From Thermoplasmatota archaeon (lineage in GTDB: Archaea; Thermoplasmatota; Penumbrarchaeia; Penumbrarchaeales; Penumbrarchaeaceae), in NCBI GenBank assembly GCA_016929175.1, contig JAFGJI010000019.1, forward strand, positions 1 through 17,300: a stretch of DNA of 17,300 nt, read 5' to 3'. The notes under the pieces were generated by a model. That model was not told where the DNA came from, did no database searches, and worked only from the letters and a program-made list of their open reading frames with translations. The first letter of the stretch is position 1; each line of letters opens with the position of its first letter. Positions 7,552-14,104 of this stretch are shown piece by piece. The position numbers and the translations under genes are program-made.

Positions 7552-7559
7552 GGAGGAGG
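7552..7559 (+). promoter_or_regulatory. Ribosome binding site of the isomerase gene
   Basis: GGAGGAGG begins 2 nt after the stop of the preceding gene and is followed by tandem ATG codons at 7564 and 7567. It rules out the GTG at 7546, which lies upstream of the site. Confidence 0.75.
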
Positions 7560-7563
7560 ATCC

Positions 7564-8538
7564 ATGATGGACCCCACACAAGATGTAGATGCGGTCGCCA
7601 GGTCGATCAGGGACATGTCCATCAGAGGTGCTGGCATGATCGCAAGGTCGGCATCCAGTGCGATCTCTGCATATGCGGGTTCGTGGCAGGGGACGAATGA
7701 AAGAGAATTCCTGGATGAACTTCAAAGGATCGCAAGAATGCTCTATTCGACCCGACCGACCGCCGTTTCCCTCAGGAACGGTATACTGATGACGTTAAGA
7801 GGGGTCGAATCGGAGAAGGATGTACCCTCGATGAGGGAACGGATAGCCCGTCAGTCGAAGGAGTTCACTGAAAGTGCCGAGATGGCAAGGGAAGGTATCG
7901 CAGAGATCGGGAGCAAGAGGATCCCGAAAGGCTCCGCCGTCCTCACCCACTGCAACTCGATGGCAGCCCTGAACACGATCAAGAAAGCTTTTGAGGATGG
8001 AAGGGTCGAGATGGTATTCTCTACCGAATCAAGGCCTTGGAGGCAGGGACATGTAACGGCAAGGTGGCTACTTGATAACGGGATCCCGGTGACCATGATA
8101 GTGGATTCTGCTGTCCGTCATTTCATGCGCGATATTGATATCGTCGTGGTCGGGGCGGACACCATCTCTGCGAACGGAGCGGTCATCAACAAGATCGGCA
8201 CTTCCCAGATCGCCCTGGCCGCCCATGAGTCAAGGGTGCCTTTCATCGTCTGTGCCGAGACCTTCAAGTTCTCCCGCGAAACGCTTCTCGGCTCCCTTGT
8301 GGAGATAGAGGACAGGGGTCCGGTGGAGGTTGCGGACCCCATGAAGCCATCCGACTTCAAGGGGGCCCGGATACTCAATCCGGTGTTCGATGCAACCCCG
8401 CCGGAATACATCGATGCAATTGTCACCGAGATCGGGATAGTCTCACCTTACATGGCCACCGAGGTGATCAGGGAGATGTTCGAGATGGAAGGGCCCGTGA
8501 CCCTGGAGAAACGGAGATCGCGGATCAACTGGTTATGA
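7564..8538 (+). CDS. e2b2: Ribose-1,5-bisphosphate isomerase
   Basis: It converts ribose-1,5-bisphosphate to ribulose-1,5-bisphosphate, the step between AMP phosphorylase and form III RuBisCO in archaeal nucleotide salvage. The 324-residue protein belongs to the eIF2B-alpha/beta/delta-like superfamily. The catalytic pair is visible: Cys130 in THCNS and Asp199 in GADTI, with the same 69-residue spacing as Cys133 and Asp202 of the Thermococcus kodakarensis enzyme. Other family blocks are SRPWRQG, VDSAVRHFM, INKIGT and a C-terminal NPVFDATPPEYID block that separates it from translation initiation factor subunits and from methylthioribose-1-phosphate isomerase. The start is one of two tandem ATG codons (7564 or 7567). 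Its stop codon overlaps an in-frame ATG of the next reading frame, and the AMP phosphorylase follows directly, which strongly supports the assignment and a shared transcript. Confidence 0.95.
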   Translation: MMDPTQDVDAVARSIRDMSIRGAGMIARSASSAISAYAGSWQGTNEREFLDELQRIARMLYSTRPTAVSLRNGILMTLRGVESEKDVPSMRERIARQSKEFTESAEMAREGIAEIGSKRIPKGSAVLTHCNSMAALNTIKKAFEDGRVEMVFSTESRPWRQGHVTARWLLDNGIPVTMIVDSAVRHFMRDIDIVVVGADTISANGAVINKIGTSQIALAAHESRVPFIVCAETFKFSRETLLGSLVEIEDRGPVEVADPMKPSDFKGARILNPVFDATPPEYIDAIVTEIGIVSPYMATEVIREMFEMEGPVTLEKRRSRINWL

Positions 8539-8547
8539 TGAGCCCGA

Positions 8548-8553
8548 GGGAGG
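8548..8553 (+). promoter_or_regulatory. Ribosome binding site of AMP phosphorylase gene
   Basis: GGGAGG lies 8 nt before the ATG at 8562. An upstream ATG at 8535, overlapping the isomerase stop codon, has no comparable site, so the shorter protein is preferred. Confidence 0.7.
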
Positions 8554-8561
8554 AATGTTTC

Positions 8562-10133
8562 ATGAAGACCGATAAGGACCTGGATGCCGCCGGAACGCCC
8601 ACAAATTTCAAGGTGAGGGGGTTCGACCTGGAGGCCGGAGAATATACCGTGATATTGAACAGACAAGATGCACTGACGCTTGGACTAAGGTCACTTGACC
8701 GCGTCAGGGTCTCAAGAGGGGAGGTAAATCTGATCGCCATCGTCGAGCTCACGGATTCGGTCGTCGAGGGCGGCGAGATAGGTATATTGAAGGGTGGAAG
8801 AACAATTCTGGGAGTATCGGATAAGGACGAGATCAGGCTGGTCCCCGTCACCAGACCCCGATCCATAGAGATAATCAAGAAGAGACTGGACAATATCGTG
8901 CTCACCACAGAGGAGATCAACATTCTGACAGAGGAGATAACCAACCACAGACTGTCCGATGTGGAGCTGTCCGCATTCGTCACATCCACCTACATGCATC
9001 CGCTGACCAGCAGGGAGGTCAAGGACCTGACCATTGCAATGGTCGAGAACGGGGAGATCATAGACCTCGAGGTCGAGCCCATATTCGATTTCCACTCGGT
9101 GGGGGGAGTCCCGGGGAACAAGGTGACGCTTCTGGTCGTCCCGATTGTGGCAGCAGCAGGACTTTACATTCCAAAGACCTGTTCGAGAGCCATCTCCTCG
9201 GCGGGTGGAACCGCTGACATACTGGAAACCGTCGCGAACGTCACCATTCCCGGATGGAAGATCAAGGAGATAACCGAGAGCGTGGGGGGGACGATCGCAT
9301 GGGGGGGCGGTGTGAACATCGCACCTGCTGATGACATAATAATTAGGGTGGAATATCCTCTTTCCATCGATCCCTACTCGCAGGTGATCGCATCCGTTCT
9401 TGCGAAGAAGAAGGCGGTGGGAGCGGACCATCTTCTTATGGATATCCCCACCGGACCACACACCAAGGTGAAGACCCTGGAGCTTGCCAGAAGTTATGCC
9501 AGGGATTTCATGGACATAGGAGAGCAGATAGGGATACATGTTCAGTGTGCCATCACGTTCGGCGGACAGCCTGTCGGCAGGAACATTGGACCCGCCCTCG
9601 AATGCAGGGAAGCGATCCAGATACTTGAAGGGAACCCACCATCATCATCGGCAGTCGAGAAAGCTACCTCCCTTGCGGGCATCCTCCTTGAAATGAGCGG
9701 TTATTCGGGGGACGGGAAGGAGAAGGCCGACGAACTCCTGAGAGATGGATCGGCACTCAAGAAGTTCCGGGAGATCATCGAGGCACAGGGGACCGAGTTC
9801 ACCGATATCTCTTCGGAGGATGTACCCATGGGCAAGTACACTGCCGAGGTCCTCTCCACCAGGAGAGGATACGTGTCCTCGATCAACAACAAGACCATGG
9901 TGAGGATAGCGAGGGCTGCGGGATGTCCTCATGATAAGCTTGGAGGGATCGTCCTCGAGAAAAAGAACGGCCATCAGGTCGACAAGGGAGATGTATTGTT
10001 CCGGATATTCTCCAGCAACGAAAAGAAATTGAAGCTTGCCGTGGCGACGGCCCAGAAGTTATCTCCGTTCCAGATCGAGGGAATGGTGATAGAGATGGTC
10101 CCGGGTGAAAAGGTGATACACACGATCCAATGA
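8562..10133 (+). CDS. deoA: AMP phosphorylase
   Basis: It phosphorolyses AMP (also CMP and UMP in known members) to the free base and ribose-1,5-bisphosphate, feeding the isomerase encoded just upstream. The 523-residue protein has the archaeal N-terminal extension (about 15-100) before the thymidine-phosphorylase-like core. Core blocks are HSVGGVPGNK (178-187, phosphate binding), KTCSRAISSAGGTAD (205-219), GGGVNIAPADD (248-258), SIDPYSQ (268-274) and DIPTGPHTKVKT (294-305); GGQPVGRNIGPALE (334-347) and LAGILLEM (371-378) follow. The C-terminal pyrimidine-phosphorylase domain spans about 425-520. The length matches archaeal AMP phosphorylases (about 500) and exceeds bacterial DeoA (about 440), and the context with the isomerase excludes a plain thymidine phosphorylase. 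ATG 8562 is chosen from its ribosome binding site. A 62-nt gap follows before the ATP-grasp gene. Two runs of seven G lie in 9280-9310. Confidence 0.97.
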   Translation: MKTDKDLDAAGTPTNFKVRGFDLEAGEYTVILNRQDALTLGLRSLDRVRVSRGEVNLIAIVELTDSVVEGGEIGILKGGRTILGVSDKDEIRLVPVTRPRSIEIIKKRLDNIVLTTEEINILTEEITNHRLSDVELSAFVTSTYMHPLTSREVKDLTIAMVENGEIIDLEVEPIFDFHSVGGVPGNKVTLLVVPIVAAAGLYIPKTCSRAISSAGGTADILETVANVTIPGWKIKEITESVGGTIAWGGGVNIAPADDIIIRVEYPLSIDPYSQVIASVLAKKKAVGADHLLMDIPTGPHTKVKTLELARSYARDFMDIGEQIGIHVQCAITFGGQPVGRNIGPALECREAIQILEGNPPSSSAVEKATSLAGILLEMSGYSGDGKEKADELLRDGSALKKFREIIEAQGTEFTDISSEDVPMGKYTAEVLSTRRGYVSSINNKTMVRIARAAGCPHDKLGGIVLEKKNGHQVDKGDVLFRIFSSNEKKLKLAVATAQKLSPFQIEGMVIEMVPGEKVIHTIQ

Positions 10134-10182
10134 ACATGGGAAAGGATATTGGCATATGTTGATGATAAAGGGTGAAGACCCA

Positions 10183-10188
10183 GGGAGG
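10183..10188 (+). promoter_or_regulatory. Ribosome binding site of ATP-grasp gene (sets a TTG start)
   Basis: GGGAGG stands 7 nt before the TTG at 10196. The ATG immediately after the site (10189) is too close and opens a different, short frame. Confidence 0.65.
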
Positions 10189-10195
10189 ATGACCA

Positions 10196-11296
10196 TTGGT
10201 ACACAAGACCTCGGTGGCGGTGAAACAACCTATACTGTCCTTGAGGAGGAAGCCGGGCAGGTTCAAGCAGGTCCAGAAGAAGTTGAGGAAGGATCGTGAG
10301 GGGAAACTGCCGGTATCCTGGTACGGTGTCGGGGACATATTAACGAAGGAGAATTGGAAGACGCTGATCGATAGATACAATCCAAAGGAATTGATGGAGA
10401 CCCTTGATAAAGTGGAGGAAAAGGCAAGGCTTCAGGAAGCAGGGGTTCCGATACCGGAGACGTTCATGATACTCGAGACCGAGGAGGACCTCGGGCGGTT
10501 CTTGAAGTGGATGAAAGGATCGGACGGTCGTTTCGTTGTGAAGCCGACGAAGGGGCATGGTGGCTCCGGTGTCCTGGTGGTTCAAGGCAAGGCCGCCAAA
10601 AGATATATCCTGACATCAGGCAAGGGAGTGGAAGAGGATCACATCATTCGCCATGCCAGGCGGATCCTGGAAGGGGTCTATACCAGAGATGAACCGGACA
10701 GAGCACTCGTCGAGGAGAAACTGGTCATCAGCAGGAAGCTCCGGGAGCTTCAAACCACCGGCCTTCTGGATATCCGGGTGGTGGCCTTCAAAGGCTTCCC
10801 CATAATGGCCATGACCAGGCTTCCCACGAAGGTCTCGGGAGGAAGGGCAAATATCCACCAGGGTGCCATAGGTGCGGGTATATCCATATCGGAGGGAAGG
10901 GTGATATCCGCTACATTTCTCAGGAGGAACATCAAGAGGCATCCGAGTTCGGGCAGGGCGCTTGTCGGCTTCAGGTTCAATATGTGGGAGGATATCCTGG
11001 AAAAGGCCTCTGAAGCGGCCAGCTGCATGGGTATGGGGTTCGTCGGGGTAGACCTCACCCTTGCAGAGGGGAAGGGCGTGGTCGTCATCGAGGTAAACAA
11101 ACGTCCAGGCCTCGAGATCCAGAATGCCAACGGTGCGGGGATGAAAAGAAGAATAAGGTGGGTCGAGAAGTATCTGAGAAAGAACGGGATAGACCCCACT
11201 AAGGTCGGTCCCGGACTGAAATCCGAGCTTTCCCGTAACTGGGATGCGGCAGGTTGGAGGAAGAGGCGGGTCTCAGGGGAGGAGCTTGAGGAATGA
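10196..11296 (+). CDS. RimK-related ATP-grasp ligase (alpha-L-glutamate ligase-like)
   Basis: A 366-residue ATP-grasp protein. ATP-grasp enzymes join a carboxylate to an amine through an acyl phosphate. The glycine-rich ATP loop is VVKPTKGHGGSGV (114-126) with Lys116; EEK (173-175) precedes LDIRVVAFKGFPIMAM (191-206), RANIHQGAIGAG (217-228), GVDLTL (284-289, Asp286) and VIEVNKRPGLEIQNANG (297-313) with Glu299 and Asn301 as magnesium ligands. The DIRV-FKG-P-MAM, HQGA and RPGL-IQ-ANG blocks are those of the RimK-related glutamate ligase-like family known mainly from gamma- and betaproteobacteria, where the usual neighbours are transglutaminase-like membrane proteins; none is here. The N-terminal 40 residues are Lys/Arg rich. 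The start is TTG by its ribosome binding site. The substrate is unknown, and a peptide or surface-polymer acceptor is possible. Its stop codon abuts that of the next, convergent gene. Confidence 0.8.
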   Translation: MVHKTSVAVKQPILSLRRKPGRFKQVQKKLRKDREGKLPVSWYGVGDILTKENWKTLIDRYNPKELMETLDKVEEKARLQEAGVPIPETFMILETEEDLGRFLKWMKGSDGRFVVKPTKGHGGSGVLVVQGKAAKRYILTSGKGVEEDHIIRHARRILEGVYTRDEPDRALVEEKLVISRKLRELQTTGLLDIRVVAFKGFPIMAMTRLPTKVSGGRANIHQGAIGAGISISEGRVISATFLRRNIKRHPSSGRALVGFRFNMWEDILEKASEAASCMGMGFVGVDLTLAEGKGVVVIEVNKRPGLEIQNANGAGMKRRIRWVEKYLRKNGIDPTKVGPGLKSELSRNWDAAGWRKRRVSGEELEE

Positions 11297-12703
11297 TCAC
11301 TGGATATCTTCATGCTCGATAGGTACGACCAGCTTGATCAGGGATCCCCCCTTTAGATGAAGCACGTAGCCGTATCTGTTCAGTCGTTCCAGGGATTCGT
11401 CCACCCTATGTGTGCCGATACCGGGCATGATCGCATCGCGAGGTATCTCATCCGTTCCCTGTTCCTCGGACATTGTTCGGAGTTGTATGAATATCTCCTT
11501 GTCAAGCGGTCTCAGTTTATCCCTCCAGGGTTCGGACCTCCTCGAACGAAGATAATCCTCTTCCTTCAATTTGAGCCTCATGTTCTCAAAACCGTAACCA
11601 AGTATCCTCCTTATGATGTCAATGGCTTCGGAGGGATCGGTCCTGGATGCCCTGTAAGCTCTCCCGTCGAACCTTCTTCCTATGAACAGGCGGGAGAGGG
11701 CAAGACCGATCCTTGGTCCCGCGGTCCTGTCTATCTCGCCCACTGTGCGGATGTCCCAGAACTCTTCCCTGCTGAGCTTGACCATTATTTCCCTGTAGAT
11801 CTCCTCCTGCAGCTTTTCCGGCGGCGGGGGAAGATAAAGCCCGGACAGCTGGTAATCAAGAACATCGAGGTCGATCTCCGGTTCCAGCCCCCGGAACTCG
11901 GCGTTCCGGACAACGAAAGGCAGTTGTATCGGGATCCTCCTCTCTACCATGGATTCGTATATTCTGTCCGGTACGAGTGAATAGCAGTTCTCGCTGACCC
12001 TTCCACTCTGGACGAGCCTGATGTCGTTCAGGCTCTCTATCTTTGAATATTTATACTGAGAGGCCCCCCCCGTTCTGAATTCCACGGGAAGCTGGGAAAG
12101 TATGGTATTTGCCAGATCACGATTGGATCCCTTTAGGAGGCCCCGTTCCCTCTGGATGCCCTCGGAACCCAGGCCGCCCCTTCCCATTATCGATCTCGGG
12201 GAGGATAGCATCAGAAGGGCGATGATGTGGTCGAGATGGTCCTCCTCGGGGTCCTTCCACGGGCGTGATACACGATGGAGGAACTCATCGGCCGGAAGGA
12301 CAGGAGGCGGAAGGGGGACCCTTTCCTCCTTTACCGCACCAACCTCGGCATGAAGGATGGTATCTCCCACCAACCCCGAATGGTCTGTCTGCAGATCAAG
12401 GCGGATGTCGCGATAGGTTCTGTCCACCTCGACTCGGACGAAGCAGCCCTCGGTCAGGGAAATGGACCCGTCCTCGGGAAGTATGTAGATCCGCCCGGAA
12501 TCTATGTTGGTGAACTTCGATTTGAGAAGCCGGAACGTCCTCGCTCCCAGATGGGAGACGAAGCCCGTATCCTTCAGATCAGGGTTGAAGATCAATGCTC
12601 TCTCGAACTGACAGAATTCGGACCCGTTCACCCTGTCGGACAACCTCAGGCCTTTCATCACAGGAGGAATGCAGGACGAGGTAAGAAGGTTTGTGCTGTA
12701 CAC
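11297..12703 (-). CDS. Unrecognised protein with C-terminal winged helix, MCM-like layout
   Basis: A 468-residue soluble protein that I cannot assign to a named family. The N-terminal 125 residues are beta-rich. A middle block has LLMLSSPRSIMGRGGLGSEG (163-182). Residues 280-372 are mostly helical (RTAGPRIGLALSRLFIGRRF at 326-345, then a DPSEAIDIIRRIL block), and 398-460 look like a winged helix, ending GGSLIKLVV. The order (beta barrel, SIxG-like segment, helical R-x-x-ALxR bundle with a D..EA helix, winged helix) recalls MCM helicase relatives, but there is no Walker A or B motif, so it would be an ATPase-free relative at best. That resemblance is weak and by eye. The start is uncertain: GTG 12703 lies 7 nt after the upstream stop, while GTG 12661 and ATG 12658 are alternatives; none has a clear ribosome binding site. 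It is probably co-transcribed with the NTP-transferase-like gene. A run of eight G in its mRNA lies at 12064-12071. Confidence 0.75.
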   Translation of the reverse strand: MYSTNLLTSSCIPPVMKGLRLSDRVNGSEFCQFERALIFNPDLKDTGFVSHLGARTFRLLKSKFTNIDSGRIYILPEDGSISLTEGCFVRVEVDRTYRDIRLDLQTDHSGLVGDTILHAEVGAVKEERVPLPPPVLPADEFLHRVSRPWKDPEEDHLDHIIALLMLSSPRSIMGRGGLGSEGIQRERGLLKGSNRDLANTILSQLPVEFRTGGASQYKYSKIESLNDIRLVQSGRVSENCYSLVPDRIYESMVERRIPIQLPFVVRNAEFRGLEPEIDLDVLDYQLSGLYLPPPPEKLQEEIYREIMVKLSREEFWDIRTVGEIDRTAGPRIGLALSRLFIGRRFDGRAYRASRTDPSEAIDIIRRILGYGFENMRLKLKEEDYLRSRRSEPWRDKLRPLDKEIFIQLRTMSEEQGTDEIPRDAIMPGIGTHRVDESLERLNRYGYVLHLKGGSLIKLVVPIEHEDIQ

Positions 12704-12709
12704 GACCGG

Positions 12710-13966
12710 TCACTGACCGTCATTCTCTGACCTTCGGATAAGACCTTTCCTCTCTCTTCTCTTCTTCTTGACGTACTCCTTGAAACTGAGCTCGAGGTCA
12801 CGGGTCTTGCCTTCCCTGTGGAACCTGAGCGCCGAGAGTCTTCTAAGGTCCGTGTAGGAATCCATGTCAAGCGCGATCTCTGGATTGACTGAACACAACC
12901 TTATCTCGATCCCCGTCCTGGATAGGAAGGTCCTCTCGGCCTCTGTAAGGGAGAGCCTCCATTTCGCAGCTCTGTAGAGAGGACGCGCCCAGTTCATGGC
13001 CATATAGGGGAGTGAGAGCGGATTGGCGAACATCTTCCTGACAGAATAGAACCTGTTCACGAAACCACTGTCCACAGAACCGGTCTTGTACAGGAAGAGG
13101 TTCCCGATCATCATGTTCACCCGGTTGTTATCTTGACCGAACAATCCGATGTCATCAACGAGGGGAAATCCGAACTTATTGAAATTCCCCTTTTTTGGCC
13201 TGTTCGGGCCTACCTTTCCCATCCGATCCAGCCCATGCCCGGATATGAATGCCCCCATTTCCTGTCTTGAACCCATTCCGAAGAATATATCGGGGTCACC
13301 ACCTCTCTTCTTTGCAGAACCTAGGAAATCGGAGATCGAAGCGGGGGATATCATGGGCACATCCCCGCCAACAACGAGGAAGTAGTCACCATCATAGCCT
13401 TTCCTTGTCAGCTCCTCTTTCCCTTTCAGTATATTCTCACCAAGGGATCTCCCTTGCTCTATCACGGTGACATCAACTATACCTCTTTCCCCGATCTCCT
13501 TTTCAAGCTGGTCCCGGGGGCCTACCACAACGATCATTCCCTTATCAAGCCGGTCCGATGCCAGAAGGGCCTTCACCACCATGTAGATGGCCGATCGACC
13601 ATCCTTTGACAGGTATTCGAGCAGGTCCTTCTTCTTCCTGCGGTATATGCGGTCCCCGGTCTTTCCCGCAAAATATAGGACCCTCTTGAAGAAGTTCAGG
13701 TTCTTTGATGATATGAGGTCCGGATGGAGAAGAAGCAGGGATTTGTTCTCTCCAACTATGTAATCGTCCCGGTTGATCTTGGAAGCCAGCCTGGATTCGA
13801 GCTCATCCCTGGTTGCGACCCACAGGGTCGGGTCCAAAATTCTCAGGAAGAAGCCTCTTCTCTTCCTCCGCCTGTACATTTTCTTTACCCTGGTGTTGCC
13901 AGCAAGGACGACCACTCCAAGTTTTTGGAACCTTGCACTTTTCCCAGTGCTACTCCATTTTCCCAC
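12710..13966 (-). CDS. Divergent NTP-transferase-like (GT-A fold) protein
   Basis: A 418-residue protein with recognisable pieces of the MobA/sugar-nucleotidyltransferase fold. It has VVVLAGN (18-24) in the place of the LAGG nucleotide loop, a GRSAIYMVVKALLASD helix (123-138), IVVVGP (145-150), and the metal-binding loop VVGGDVPMIS (198-207), where Asp202 is expected to bind metal. Family-like segments near the C terminus are GNLFLY (288-293) and LDMDSYTDL (366-374). About 90 basic residues are inserted between the LAGN loop and the GRSA helix, which is unusual, and the tail is Lys/Arg rich (390-412). The usual Gly-rich loop and Lys are therefore not in their standard place, and activity is unproven; candidates are nucleotide-sugar or cofactor nucleotidyl transfer. 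The start is GTG at 13966: a TATA box about 25 nt upstream suggests a leaderless transcript. The next gene downstream starts 7 nt after its stop. Confidence 0.7.
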   Translation of the reverse strand: MGKWSSTGKSARFQKLGVVVLAGNTRVKKMYRRRKRRGFFLRILDPTLWVATRDELESRLASKINRDDYIVGENKSLLLLHPDLISSKNLNFFKRVLYFAGKTGDRIYRRKKKDLLEYLSKDGRSAIYMVVKALLASDRLDKGMIVVVGPRDQLEKEIGERGIVDVTVIEQGRSLGENILKGKEELTRKGYDGDYFLVVGGDVPMISPASISDFLGSAKKRGGDPDIFFGMGSRQEMGAFISGHGLDRMGKVGPNRPKKGNFNKFGFPLVDDIGLFGQDNNRVNMMIGNLFLYKTGSVDSGFVNRFYSVRKMFANPLSLPYMAMNWARPLYRAAKWRLSLTEAERTFLSRTGIEIRLCSVNPEIALDMDSYTDLRRLSALRFHREGKTRDLELSFKEYVKKKRRERKGLIRRSENDGQ

Positions 13967-13984
13967 CAGACCTTAATTGAATTT

Positions 13985-13997
13985 GATTATATAATAA
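13985..13997 (-). promoter_or_regulatory. TATA box of the NTP-transferase-like gene
   Basis: On the minus strand TTTATTATATAATC is centred near 13991, about 25 nt before the GTG start codon at 13966. That spacing matches a TATA box giving a leaderless mRNA, and there is no clear ribosome binding site in between. Confidence 0.6.
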
Positions 13998-14042
13998 AGG
14001 GGGATATGGCGAGGGGAAAGGGCGGAAGAAAATGCTCCTGTG

Positions 14043-14104
14043 ACCTCAAATGACCGTTAATTATTTGTTGAACCTTTGAGGTTCCATTATCAAAGAGGTT
14101 CCAT
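14043..14104. repeat. Repeated GAGGT boxes ahead of the peptidase gene
   Basis: ACCTCAAA (14043-14050) is the exact reverse complement of TTTGAGGT (14075-14082). GAACCT/AGGTTC (14070-14075 and 14079-14084) forms a tight 6-bp inverted repeat, and GAGGTTCCAT occurs at 14078-14087 and again at 14095-14104. The last copy includes the ribosome binding site and start codon. The layout would suit an operator or a translational control hairpin; this is inference. Confidence 0.45.
14056..14066 (+). promoter_or_regulatory. Candidate TATA box of the C25 peptidase gene
   Basis: GTTAATTATTT is AT rich, and a start about 26 nt on would give transcription near 14087 and a short leader carrying GAGGT (14095-14099). 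It lies between the arms of the ACCTCAAA/TTTGAGGT inverted repeat. Confidence 0.4.

Noticed and set aside
7564..8538. Reading as translation initiation factor eIF2B subunit or methylthioribose-1-phosphate isomerase
   Set aside because: The Cys/Asp pair with its 69-residue spacing, the NPVFDATPPEYID block and the adjacent AMP phosphorylase point to ribose-1,5-bisphosphate isomerase.
8712..9539. 275-codon minus-strand open frame
   Set aside because: It is entirely antisense to the AMP phosphorylase gene, with no family motifs.
8562..10133. Reading as thymidine phosphorylase
   Set aside because: The N-terminal archaeal domain, the length and the isomerase neighbour fit AMP phosphorylase better.
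10156..10299. 47-codon small open frame in the gap before the ATP-grasp gene
   Set aside because: It overlaps the ATP-grasp gene out of frame, has no ribosome binding site of its own and looks like a by-product of codon bias.
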